From Cycas panzhihuaensis (taxonomy: Eukaryota > Cycadophyta): 64,000 bases of DNA. A program made the position numbers and the translations under genes. Position 1 is the first letter of the stretch, and each line of letters starts with the position of its first letter. The notes under the pieces are model-generated. The model was not told the DNA's origin, made no database searches, and saw only the letters and a program-made list of their open reading frames with translations. Shown one piece after another: positions 12,317 to 22,381 of the stretch. Location: positions 68,207,741 through 68,271,740 of the forward strand of contig CM041465.1 in the NCBI GenBank assembly GCA_023213395.1. The letters are read 5' to 3'.

Positions 12317-12467
12317 GATCTATTCGAGAACATGAGATACTTTAATATCGATATTGGGTCTAGATTTTTCATGTATTCCAAGGCTAGGCTTCAATTTCCT
12401 AAGCTCTAGTTGATTTGATGTAACTTGATCAGGAATGGTACACATTGATAAAGCCATGCCCATTGTA

Positions 12468-13131
12468 TCAATTCATTTGAGTTATGTGACTTACTTCACC
12501 TTCAAATTCTGAATGATTAGGCTTATCAGACATATCTGCAATTTCCTTTTTTGTAATAGGGCCATCAAATTCACTTTTGATTTCTTTTGAAGTAACAAGG
12601 CTAGAAATGAGTGATGAATCTTCGATACCTTGAGTCATTACAATCACCAATGATCTCATTATATTCAACATGCTCATCAATAATGCATTCAGTAGACGCA
12701 CATTTAGAAATAGTTTCTTCATCAGATTGATATTCCTTTTCATCATCTTCAATACAACATTCATCAACAACACTTTCTTTATCCTTACCTGCATTAGTTT
12801 CGGCTTTTACATTACCTGTATGTTGGTCATCCAGTATTGAACCAAACTTCTTCTTTAGAATATTCCATGTTTTGTATGACTTGCAAACTGGTTCTTCAAC
12901 CCTATCATGGACATAACAATGTGTGTGTGTCTGTAAGGTACAATGAATCCATCTAAGTTCACAACCATCCTTCTTTTGAAGTTCTGGTATTGGATCTGCA
13001 TAGCCTTCGAAAACAATGTCCCACCAACCAAAGGTAATAAACCAAGATTTCATATTGTCTGACCATTCTGAATAATTTTTTTCAGTTAGCAAAAACATAC
13101 CCATGATGAGAAATAATTCTAACAGGAGCAA
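12468..13131 (-). pseudogene. Copia-type gag (DUF4219/UBN2-like) in element E
   Basis: Minus-strand frame whose N-terminal part carries the gag signature NYSEWSDNMKSWF...WWDIVFEGY, as in plant Copia gags of the UBN2 group. A Cys/His-containing and then acidic, Asp/Glu-rich stretch follows (about 12830-12640). A frameshift separates the two overlapping frames at 12794-12601. No CCHC knuckle or protease is visible. It lies on the same strand as the LTR and PBS at 15364-15713 and is most simply the gag of element E. Confidence 0.55.
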
Positions 13132-13936
13132 ATATCAATCATGAAATCTTATCTTGTGTCTTTTTGTCCTTTACAATTAGGACCTTGATCTCCTTTCTTG
13201 CTTTTGAACAACACCACCTTTGTAAAATATTTTATGGTAATGTTAAAGATTCACCCTCTTTATCTCACGAACTAGGCGACGAGTCGAACATCACACTGCT
13301 GCAATCACATTACAGATACCTCTGGTGAGAAAAATCAAGAAGGAACCTTGTTGCAAAAAAATGGAAAACTTCTTCACGATGTAGGTGATCAAGAATCTCT
13401 GAAAGCTCAGTTTCCCAAATGGGAAGTCTGCAAGCAAATAATGGTGTCCAAGGTTTCACTTTGCATGTGTGCCATGATTATGGCGTCTTTCTTTATGAAC
13501 TGTGTGTTGCAAAAGGGTATTACATCCTAATCTCTCGAACCTTCCATCCTTTGTCACTTCTATTTATGATGCCATTCTATGTATTTGTTTATTCTCAGCC
13601 TCTCCAGTCCCTTCTCCTCCATTTGAATATGGGTGTGTTATTGGCAGGCGTTGATCCTGTATTTCTCTCATGGATCTATGGATGGATGCTTCTCATATAA
13701 AGCCCTGTCGCAGACCAAAAAATTTAAGAGGCTCCTTGCATAAAGGGTGATGATAACCAAAAGTCCCTGTACATTCAAAATCAAGTGTACCCTCAGCAAC
13801 ATTAACAATCCGTTAGGAAGAAGAATAAGTAGGTCACGTTAGCAGTCAGCCAACTACTGTGCAAACTGAGAAATTTGGGGCTTGGAGAATATAATATTTC
13901 TATTGTTGTCCAATGTGGCAATGTGTTTGTAGGAGG
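13132..13936. other. Unassigned interval between gag-like and HD-Zip remnants
   Basis: About 800 bp with no recognisable domain on either strand. Two overlapping plus-strand open frames (13348-13530, 13419-13700) are short and hydrophobic and match nothing I know. I see no LTR, PBS or terminal inverted repeat. Confidence 0.4.
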
Positions 13937-14347
13937 GGCGAGGGTCGTGGCTAGCAATGGCATAAACAGATTGTGGCTAATAATGCATCGGGGAGATGTC
14001 TTCAGCACTCTCAACTCCTACAAGTCCTTCTAAAGTCTGTGGTTCTCCTCTGTTAGATTCTCATAGCAGTGTTTGAGAAGCTCATAGTCTACTTCTATTT
14101 GCTTCAGCTTTGTTCATGCCCTCCTATTAGGAAACCAGACTTCCACTTGGTGGGGGCGTAGATTTAGCTGCTTAGCCAACACGTTCTTCTATTTTAGGTT
14201 TAAGGTGCTATGCTTCTTGAAGCTCTCCTCCAGCAGAGCTGACTGCTCCTTGGAGAGGTGGAGCTTTTACCTGGTAGACCCAATCTCGTCCTCCGTTAGG
14301 CAATTCTCCTTGGTGTCCAAATCTCTATTAATTGTCATGGGCTCATT
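13937..14347 (-). pseudogene. HD-Zip class II transcription factor fragment (decayed)
   Basis: The minus-strand frame reads through a class II homeodomain-leucine zipper. Seen in order: EDEIGSTR, KLHLSKEQSALLEESF (start of the homeodomain), LAKQLNLRPHQVEVWF with NRRA (recognition helix 3), TKLKQIEVDYELLKHCYENL (zipper heptads) and a C-terminal LLATTL resembling the family's LPATTL motif. At least five in-frame stops interrupt it (near 14267, 14194, 14113, 14031 and 14019); most sit where Gln or Arg is expected, as from C-to-T change. HD-Zip II proteins bind DNA as nuclear dimers in light and auxin responses. No intron interrupts the homeodomain-zipper junction. It continues the frame of the trihelix fragment upstream. 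Confidence 0.85.
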
Positions 14348-14815
14348 CGCATTTGCAATCATCGCAACAACCTCCTTTGGTAGAATTTCTCTGTGTTTGT
14401 TTCTCTTCTTTCTGAGAGCCTTACCAGAGAGCAAAGTGTCAAGCTTGTCGAAAAACATATTATCTTCTCTATCTCTGAGCCCCTCGCGAACCTCTTTGTA
14501 ACCTGTCATCGATTTCTCCCACTTGTCTCTGCACTGTTGTGCATCATGGGAGATAATCTCCCTCTGCAATGACTTTGCTATTTCGTCCCAGAGCTTGACT
14601 TTCATTCGTTCCTAGCAAATCTCAGCTTGAGTTCAGTCCTCAACTGGATAAGCTTTAGAGTCTCCTCATTCTAGAACTGATGTCGTACATTCAATCCTTC
14701 TTGAGGTCGAAAACGAAGGCTTTCTCCCACTCTCTTCTTCATGCAACCCGCGGCAATGACCTCCACCACGCGTAAGGCATCTGCATGATAGACAAACAAG
14801 TCATCGTATTCTGTG
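14348..14815 (-). pseudogene. Trihelix (GT-factor) DNA-binding domain fragment
   Basis: The minus-strand frame matches the plant trihelix domain: NEETLKLIQLRTELKLRF (helix 1), KVKLWDEIAKSL (helix 2), QQCRDKWEK (helix 3), then FFDKLDTLL (the usual fourth amphipathic helix). The second and third conserved tryptophans are present; the first is replaced by TAG (about 14671). A frameshift lies near 14605, between helices 1 and 2. Upstream residues GCMKKRVGESLRFRP also look coding. Trihelix proteins are plant nuclear GT-element-binding factors. The open frame runs without a break into the HD-Zip remnant, so two normally separate genes appear joined here. Confidence 0.75.
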
Positions 14816-15363
14816 GTGCAGGGAACTCGATAATACAATTGATTACAATATTAAAGTCGTTTTCTACAGCCTGCACTTGTTCTTAATCCTTCCTTGGGCA
14901 CAAGTATCACAATCTATAGGTGACTCCAGTATCACTCATGCAAAGATTGATGGATGGACGACTGCATTTACAAAATCATGACTGAGTGCTGCTCCTTCTC
15001 CTGCACAAGGATTGACAAGGTTGGATTTGATCAGCAAGCCCTCTATGCTATGCATTCTTTCGTTAACATCTCCAGATCACACTTGAACAATCGCTGAACA
15101 CTAATATCTAGGGTTGCTCTTTCTCTTATTGTCTAATCCTCAACCAGCTGGCCTGTGGAGACTGCCTTCTTCATCGTACTCTTGCGCTCAGAAATAGAGT
15201 CTCAATATTTACATCAATGTTGGTGCCTGAAAAATCTTCAACTATGTTAGCTGTGACGAGGTGATACACTTGTACATTACGATGCCCTAGTCTTCTTCAT
15301 GGACTACAAGGATTGCTTTGGTCACACTGACTTAGTTCATCCCATGAGATCTTCCATTAACTT
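14816..15363 (-). other. Interval between the trihelix remnant and the E PBS
   Basis: About 550 bp directly inside element E's PBS. Scattered coding-like patches exist on the minus strand but they are stop-ridden and I cannot assign them. It could be the E leader or more of the captured host sequence. Confidence 0.4.
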
Positions 15364-15375
15364 GCTCTAATACCA
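15364..15375 (-). other. Primer-binding site of element E
   Basis: The minus strand reads TGGTATTAGAGC, an initiator tRNA-Met-type site with one change, directly abutting the LTR at 15376. Confidence 0.8.
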
Positions 15376-15713
15376 TGTCAAAATGATAGGTATCATCATA
15401 CACACGGAATCATTTCATTCAGATTAAAAAATAAGCATATTAAATATGAACTACTTTATTGTATTATAATAGATATGAGCACATATTTATTATGCATGAT
15501 CGCCTCTAACTTGACCAATTACATGATGTGACCGTTATAACTGCCACTATGCACACGCCTTAATGGCTTATTATAATATTCCTAATATGATTAAGGGTGA
15601 TCCCTTAATGCTAACACTTTTACCACTTTCTAACATTAATACTATCTTATTTACTATTAGACCACTAGACAATGCTTACATTACTTCTAACACATTAAAC
15701 ATTATCTCTAACA
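15376..15713 (-). repeat. 5' LTR of element E
   Basis: 338-bp candidate LTR, TGTCAAAATG...ATTATCTCTAACA, defined by the adjoining PBS and a CTAACA end typical of the Copia LTRs here. An internal ACTTGACCAAT stretch recurs in the C LTRs, so the two families are probably related. The partner LTR is not in the window. Confidence 0.7.
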
Positions 15714-16130
15714 ATGCGCTTTTGCACATGTCACAGTGCACATGGGTCATGGCATGTATGTTTGACAAGTGTCAAACATGCAACCCCCTAAGGTTCCTCC
15801 TCCTCTTCTATATAATGAGACCATGTCTCATGTAGAGAATGCTAATGTGAGTGTGAGGTACTGTATTGTTATGTCGCTCATTTGAATGTTATGTTGCTCA
15901 TTTGCATACAAGCCAATCTTGTTATTAGAGATAGGAACAATTCCTACTCCTCCATATCATGTGTCTTCATGTGTTTGAGTTCATGCTTTCTTAGTTGCTT
16001 ATTTTCATAGTGTTATTGATGTGATGCTAATCATCTTGTTCTCTTAGCACACTTCCTCTCCAAGAGATCCTAGGCTATTTTCCTTCATCATTTCATGTTA
16101 GATCTAAATGCTCAACTCAACAAATTTCAG
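15714..16130. other. Unassigned interval between E and G1
   Basis: About 415 bp without coding potential. A TATA-like CTATATAATGAGACC at about 15808 on the plus strand could be a promoter from an LTR I cannot bound. G1 homology stops abruptly at about 16131 with integrase and 3' LTR missing, so a breakpoint lies here. Confidence 0.4.
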
Positions 16131-16307
16131 GTATCTGGGATAAGGCGTCTACAATGATGTTCTCTTTACCGATTTTGTATAAGATTCTAAAATCAAAGGT
16201 TTGGAGTTTGTTTACCCACTTTTGTTGTTCGTTAGATAAGGTTTTTTGATTGAGGAAGTATTTGAGGCTATCATGATCTATTTTGACCACAGATTTGTTC
16301 CCAAGTA
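16131..16307 (-). pseudogene. Gypsy G1 RNase H, C-terminal half
   Basis: Minus-strand frame with the chromovirus RNase H signature IDHDSLKYFLNQKTLSNEQQ and a KENIIVDALS tail, closely matching G3 at 26190-26330. The N-terminal half lies at 19092 onward; element C separates them. The expected integrase never follows. Confidence 0.82.
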
Positions 16308-16690
16308 TGATAAAACATAAGATTCAACGATTACCTTTGAAACCCTAATGGGAAATATGAATCAAAACTAAGATACAAGTATGAGGCATAATGAAATGAT
16401 AAATGAAATAAATCAAAGATGAAGTATGTACAAAACATAATACAATAGATGTGGGAAAGTGATCACCTTTTAAATTATTGCATTAATCATGAATACATAT
16501 TTAAAGTACAGTTGACCTCATACTTGACCAATAGGATGATAGAACCTTTAAGTCCACCAATGTGGACATTTACATGAATAGATGTGTATCACATGCACAT
16601 ATGTCAATATCATAATAAAATATACCTGTGAAATTTAAGTGGGACACTTAACCAAATACATAAATCAACATTAAACATTATGTTTTAATA
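16308..16690 (-). repeat. 3' LTR of element C
   Basis: 383 bp, TGATAAAACATAAG...TATGTTTTAATA, repeated at 18707-19091. The adjoining polypurine tract is at 16691-16697 (CCCCCCC on the plus strand). Confidence 0.87.
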
Positions 16691-18694
16691 CCCCCCCATA
16701 ATGTTTAATGTCACATCTATACATTATGTATAAATCTGCTAGAGCAAATGAAGATTAACTCCATATGTCAATCATTATATCTGCAAGCTGCAAATGAAAT
16801 TTGTTGAAGTCCATATGAAGAAAAATCCATCTACCTGAATGCATGGGTAACTTGCCGCTGCAACTGCCAATTGTATAGGAACCTCCTTCGAATACATGGT
16901 TCAATCAAACTGTCAATTTCATTTTGGGAACAAGTCTACTTGGCAAATGAGTTGAGTAGTTACATTCATAATTGAGACAACCAATTTGTGGTTCCTTCAT
17001 TCTCTTTTGAGGTAACTAATTTGTGGGACGTTCAAAGATAAGAGCAGGAAATATGCTATTATGAAGTATCATCTGCTAAAATTCAATAATATAGCTACCA
17101 ACAAGCAAATGCTAAATGTGATTTTGTAGAAAAGAGCTCTCATAAGTGTACAAGGGGTTTTTAAGAGCTTTTAAATGAAAAAAAAAAAAAAAAATTTGCT
17201 TAAATTTGAACTAAGCATGCTTATTCTTGCTTTCAAATGCAAAAATAATGCCACCAAGCTATCAGGAACGTTGAAAAATTGTAGGATATGCGAAATCAAA
17301 TCTAAAAATTGTCATGCGATGCACTTTTTATAAAGTTTTAATCAATTACATGAGCTTTGGGGATTCAAATACCAACTCTCTAAACTCTGAAGTATGTCAT
17401 TTGACCATCCGTTTCGACTGTCTTGAAATAACGAATCCAACACAACTGACGACACTGAATTTTGATATCCTTGTGAAAAGTTATGCCTAAAAGAGGCGCC
17501 AATGATCCATAAAAAATCGCACGATCTTTTATAAATTGAAGGCGGATCCGAAAAATTGATCAAGTATCAAATAATATTTTTGAAAAATCTAAAATATTTC
17601 AAATCACTTTACTACATTTTGGAGTCCGCCCTTTTTGTTGTTAGCCCCAGGTCATATGGACTATCCATATGACTGTCTGCTCTTAGAAAATCTTAGCATT
17701 CGGATCTAAAAAAAAATCAGGAACGATTAAATTAAATAAAACATTTGCAAATTTTTTTTAACATTAAAAAATAATTAGTCTCTGCAATTTTTTTTTTTAA
17801 TGTATCCTACACAAAATCAGAGATCCGTTTGAGTTGCTTTGATCGATTGATTGAACACTGTGTTTGTGAGATTACCCTTTGGGCGATACACTTCATGTTT
17901 TCTCTCTCTAGATCTGCATACTATGGTAGTGTCTAAGTTGCGTTCTTATCTAACTGTGGTAGCGTCTAAGCTACGAGGGTGGGCTTGTTTTGGGTGAGAT
18001 CTCTGCATAGGGTTTGCTGAGATGATTTTCTTCTGGGTTCAAGCAATCTCCATTCATTATACCGTTGGAAGAAAAATACGAGATCTCACCGAGAGAAACT
18101 ATCTAATCCAACCATTGAGCAAGTGTTTCTAGTTTGAAAAGTAGGTTTTCATCGACCAAGAGTTTACCTTTGAAATGTCGGCTTAGAATGTGGCTACACG
18201 TCTGGTTATGTGGTTATCCATATTCTAGATGGACCATGTTCTCTTTTAGGCATATGTGCCTTCCCTGTAAGCATCGGCTTTAATTGTATAAAGGTGTTGG
18301 CATTTGGTTTGTTGGACAACTGTGACTTGAGGCTTTCGGCCATGGGTGGATCGCATGTTAGGGCACAACTAAGGTTGGCATTCTTTTCTCAAGGTATCAT
18401 CGGTCAAGCTCTCCACATAGAAGCCATAATATGGATGGCTCCTTATTTTGCAGAGATCCTTTGTATTCTATGTTCTCCACCATGACAGAGTGTAGTCTTC
18501 ATTTCTGCATGGTTGTGAGGGATTTCTATAGGTATAGCGAACAGGGCATTTCACTCCTTTAGGCACGATCGATTGGCGATTTATAGCATATCTCTTGGTT
18601 GCAAGTTCCTGAGTTCCTGAAGAGGCTCAAAAGCAAGCTCAAATTTGAAGTTAATAGGATCTTCACCTCACCATAACGGCTTGGATTCAATTTG
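16691..18694 (-). other. Non-coding interior of element C
   Basis: About 2.0 kb with no recognised domain in any frame. It holds an uninterrupted A-run at about 17178-17195, a short imperfect repeat (GGTAGTGTCTAAG / GGTAGCGTCTAAG, about 17926 and 17959), and plus-strand open frames of under 95 codons that look fortuitous. Confidence 0.6.
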
Positions 18695-18706
18695 GCCCTG
18701 ATACCA
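18695..18706 (-). other. Primer-binding site of element C
   Basis: The minus strand reads TGGTATCAGGGC, one base different from the initiator tRNA-Met site, adjoining the LTR. Confidence 0.8.
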
Positions 18707-19091
18707 TGATAAAACATAAGATTCAAAGATTACTTTCGAAATCCTAATGAGAAATATGAATCAAAAGTAAGGTACAAGTATGAGACATAATGAAATGATA
18801 AATGAAATAAACCAAAGATGAAGTATGTACAAAACATAATACAATAAGGATGTGGGAAAATGATCACCTTCCAAATTATTGCATTAAGCATGAATACGTA
18901 CTTATAGTACAATTGACCTTATACTTGACCAATAGGATGATGGAACCCTTAAGTCTACCAATGGGGACGTTTACATGAATAGGTGTGCATCACATACACA
19001 CATGTCAATATCATAATAAAATATACCTATGAGAGTTAAGGGGGACACTTAACCAAATACATAAATCAACATTAAATGTTATACTTTAACA
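18707..19091 (-). repeat. 5' LTR of element C
   Basis: 385-bp direct repeat of 16308-16690, ending ACTTTAACA. Confidence 0.87.
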
Positions 19092-20646
19092 GAAAAGATA
19101 TTGCTTCCATTTGTGTATGGCATGCATAATTGCCAGCATCTCTTTAGCGTAAATGGGTTTAAGTCACTCTCTTGTATTTAGTTTGTAGCTTTCATACGTT
19201 AGAGGTCGATCATTTTGGAGAAGGACTACCCCTATGCCTGTTCTGGATGCGTCACATTCTAATGTGAGTGGTTAGGAGAAGTTTTGGGTTACAAGGACAA
19301 GAGTTGTGATCATTGCGGTCTTCAATCCTTTGAAGGCGTCTTCGGCTGCTTGGCTCTAAGTAAAGGCATTTTTCTTTGTGAGATCAATTAGGGGAGAGGC
19401 GACATGTGCATATCCTTTAATAAATCGTTGGAGGAAACCAATGACTCTTAAAAAACTTCTTACGCTAGTTACATTCTTGGGTGCTGGCAATTCTACAATG
19501 GCTTGAACCTTCTTTGGGTCCATCTTAATGCCTTCTTGTGTAATAATATGTCTTAAGTATTTTAGCTCAGTTTTCCCAAAGATGCACTTGTCTTTGTTAG
19601 CAAAAATTTCGTTGCTTTCCAACACTTGTAATACATTTTTGATATGCTCTAAATGTTTCACCCAAGTTGAGTTGTAAATCATAATATCATCAAAGAAAAC
19701 CAGAACAAATTTGCGTAAGAAGGGTTTGAGTATTGTATTCATTGTACTTTGGAATGTAATTGGGGTGTTGGTTAGCCCAATAGGGATAACATGAAACTCA
19801 AATAATCCTTCATGTGTATAGAATGTTGTTTTGTATACGTTCTCTTCCTTGATGCGGATTTGGTAGTATCTTTAGTATAGATTGATCTTTGAAAAATACT
19901 TTGCTCCATGTATTTCATCCAACAAGTCATCTATCTATGGAATGGGGTAGTGATTTTTGGTTGTGAGTTTGTTCAGCCCCTGATAGTCCATGCACATGTG
20001 GTAAGATCCATCTTTTTTTTGACTCAATATAATTGGTGATATAAAGGGACCGGTGCTAGTAGTGATGCATCCTTGATGTAGAAGCTCTTTGGTAATCTGT
20101 TTGATTTCTCTTTTGAGATGATATGGGTGTTGATATGGATAGATGTTCGCAGGTGTTGTTCTTGGTATCAACTCAATGGGGTGATTGCACCCACAGTTCG
20201 ATGGTAATCCTTGGGGTGGTTCTTCAAAAACCTTGTTGTATTGGTCTATGATGGTTTGAACCTCTGTTGAGACATTCTTTATTATGATCTTGTAGCATGT
20301 CATCACATATGAAGCATGATTCTTCTTTAATATTTTCCCCATGCGATGCTACGTCACCAATTGTGTTGGTGGAGTGGGACGTGCCTGTAGCCTGTATTTG
20401 TAGCCCTTTTGGACAAAACTCATAAATCGGGTTTGTAGTAGGTAACGATATTCCCTAAAGTCTGCAACTATTGGATTCTTAGGACAACACCAAGTCCTCC
20501 TACTAGCATGGAAAACATGCACGTTGTTGTGGAATAGTTTGTGATTTGAAGATTCACCTTTGGGTAGTATCCTCCATATGTCATAGTCTTACCATTGCCG
20601 ATAGCCACTTGGTAGACATCGAGTGGTTGAATTGGTAACCTTAGCT
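19092..20646 (-). pseudogene. Gypsy G1 pol: protease end, reverse transcriptase, RNase H start
   Basis: Minus-strand Ty3/Gypsy chromovirus pol, homologous along its length to G3. Reading down from 20646: protease tail (LPIQPLDVYQVAIGNG), linker, reverse transcriptase beginning IELIPRTTPANIYPYQHP (about 20170), the CMDYQGLNKL motif (about 19985), catalytic FFDDIMIY (about 19690) and thumb/connection to about 19360. RNase H N-terminus runs up to the C insertion. Frames open at 20342-19935 and 19742-19356; elsewhere stops intervene. The protease N-terminus and gag lie beyond the G2 insertion (36369 onward). Integrase is absent from the window. Defective. Confidence 0.87.
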
Positions 20647-20651
20647 TCTCT

Positions 20652-20991
20652 TGTAGTTGTCCTAATCTATTAAGGAGAGTTGGTATTTTATTAGAAGTCA
20701 GTTTTATTATTATTGTTATTAGGGAGTGATACTTTTAATTAAGATGAAGTCAATTTTTATATTAGGAAGTTGGTATTTTATTATTAATATTATTATTGAA
20801 GTTGGTTTTTTATTAGGGAGCCAAATTGGCACCTATAAATAGGGGAGACCCCTAACTCGTTCTGTAAGTTTTATTTTTGGGTTAATCATAATTTTATTTG
20901 GCACTTGGTGCCCAAGGTAATTTTGCTTATTCAACTTTCATTTTGGCTTTCTTTGTCTTTGTAGAAGTAGATCCACGTTAGGATCACTTCA
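20652..20991 (+). repeat. 5' LTR of G2
   Basis: 340 bp, TGTAGTTGTCCTAATC...TAGGATCACTTCA, with a TATA box (CCTATAAATAGGGGAG, about 20831). Matches 36024-36363 and its duplicate 38709-39048. Confidence 0.9.
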
Positions 20992-20993
20992 AG

Positions 20994-21005
20994 TGGTATT
21001 AGAGC
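20994..21005 (+). other. Primer-binding site of G2
   Basis: TGGTATTAGAGC on the plus strand, 2 bp after the LTR; initiator tRNA-Met type. Confidence 0.85.
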
Positions 21006-21560
21006 TTTGTTGTTAGTGGACCAAAGATTTGCATTTTCGAGAGTATAAACGAGAAAATTCTAAAAAATTAACCAATTGTGAATTTGAATCGACCAGACTT
21101 GTTCTGTAAATTTTGAGTGGTTATACCATAGGTTTTGGAGCAAAGTTGTGAAAATTATAGGGAATTTAGTTTCGGCCTATTGTTTGTCATTTTCTTTAGG
21201 GTTGAAAATCTGGTACTATAACTTCAAATGGTCATTAGTTTGACTATAGATGTTTAATTATCTTCAATTTTTTTTTTTGAATTTGTGTGTCTTGACGTCT
21301 ACTTTCCATTGTTGGTTTTAGATCAATTGGACATCAGAGTAAGAAGTTATTAACATTTTAGTAAGAAGTATTGCTATAGTCCTAAAAAGCCCTAATCGTG
21401 ACCCATCTTAAAAGGGACAAACTTTTGCTACAGGTATCAAAATTTGATTTCATTTAAAGCGTTGGAATTTTGATTCAGAGGCCATCATCTTAAGCTATTA
21501 TTTGGTGCATTTTGGAGCTAATTTAATATAGGAGTTATTATTTGAAGTTAATACTTAATA
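21006..21560 (+). other. 5' leader of G2
   Basis: 555 bp of AT-rich leader between PBS and the gag-like ATG; no coding signal. Confidence 0.6.
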
Positions 21561-22019
21561 ATGGAGTTAGATATCCCTATTCCCATAATATGGCTAGATA
21601 ACATTAAAGCATGTTTTAAAATTACTGAAACATTGAAATATGAATTTCAGCCAATTATTGAGCCATATTTGGGTGGAAAGGTTCACACATGGGCCTCTAA
21701 TACATTTCATTGGATTCAATGGGAACACTTTTCAAAGAGACTTCTCATACTTTTTGATGAATGAATTGGAAGGTGGTGGCTTGGGTATAAGAATAAATAT
21801 ATTAGCAAGTTTGCCTTGCATAAAGCCTTTATAAATTTTAAGAATAAATGTCAAGGGGAATACATCGAAAGTGAGTTCTTAGCTTTTCTAGAGGGCATGA
21901 GAGATGATGTAAGGAAAATAAAAGAAGTAAGTCAAATGGTAAAACAATCTAATGAGGAGCCTATAAAAGAGCCATATGAAGAAAATAGAAGCAGCACACA
22001 CAAAGAACTAGGTGATTAA
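21561..22019 (+). pseudogene. G2 gag-like protein (truncated by stops)
   Basis: Plus-strand frame from ATG 21561 showing the retrotransposon-gag pattern: WLDNIKACFKITETL, then YLGGKVHTWAS and WEHFSKRLLILFDE. A stop at 21762-21764 and a frame change lead into a second frame (to 22019) that is Lys/Glu-rich. The gag domain would package the non-autonomous RNA. The protein is far shorter than a full Gypsy gag and has no CCHC knuckle. Confidence 0.55.
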
Positions 22020-22035
22020 ATTGAAGAACAATCCA

Positions 22036-22381
22036 ATGAGAAACCCATCAATAAGTAGTACGGTGAAAATGCAAGTAGCACACATGGATTAACCATGGAA
22101 ATACCCAGCAATGGGGAGCTATCAAGCAAAGAGATACCTATCAACGAGGAGCTCAAGGAAGAAATTGAGGTACAAGATATCCCTAAGAAGGCACTTGCTT
22201 TAAAATCTGAGAACCCTATCAATGAGTAGTACAGTGAAAATGCAAGTAGCACACATGGATTAAGCATGGAAATACCCATCAATGGGGAGCTATCAAGCGA
22301 AAAGATACCTGCAATGAGGAGCTCAAGGAAGAAATTGAGGTACAAGATATCCCTAGGAAGGTACTTGCTTTAAAATCTGAT
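22036..22381 (+). repeat. Two-copy tandem repeat (about 172 bp) in G2
   Basis: Units at about 22036-22209 and 22210-22381 share long blocks such as GAAAATGCAAGTAGCACACA and GAGGTACAAGATATCCCTA. Translated, the repeat is acidic and runs on from the gag-like frame, so it is an internal duplication of the gag C-terminal extension. Confidence 0.85.

Larger units (their letters stand above)
16308..19091 (-). mobile_element. Non-autonomous LTR element C (LARD-like)
   Basis: Two direct LTRs (16308-16690 and 18707-19091, about 384 bp) flank about 2.0 kb of interior with PBS and polypurine tract but no gag or pol. It interrupts the RNase H gene of G1: codons for HKWKQYL are at 19092-19120 and for LGNKSVV at 16285-16307. 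The flanks AAGTA and GAAAA are not a clean 5-bp duplication, so mutation or a slightly different end must be assumed. It depends on proteins from another element for mobility. Confidence 0.85.

Noticed and set aside
13348-13700. Plus-strand open frames with a hydrophobic C-terminus that could be a small membrane protein
   Set aside because: Short, overlapping in two frames, no signal peptide or homologous motif recognised, and embedded in an old element interior; no support beyond openness.
13937-14815. A functional chimeric transcription-factor gene
   Set aside because: At least six in-frame stops and a frameshift, no intact start, and it lies between retrotransposon parts; a remnant only.
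17178-17195. A-run in element C as the poly(A) tail of a LINE or processed pseudogene
   Set aside because: No upstream reverse transcriptase or coding sequence and no flanking duplication; the run lies mid-interior of an LTR element.
18210-18485. 91-codon plus-strand frame inside element C as a possible captured gene
   Set aside because: No domain, no start context, opposite to the element's orientation and about the length expected by chance.
20652-20991. G2 LTR starting at TATTAAGGAG (20669) with the 3' LTR starting at TGTTAAGGAG
   Set aside because: Homology extends 17 bp further to TGTAGTKGTCC, which restores a TG end, puts the purine tract next to the LTR and yields a perfect TCTCT duplication.
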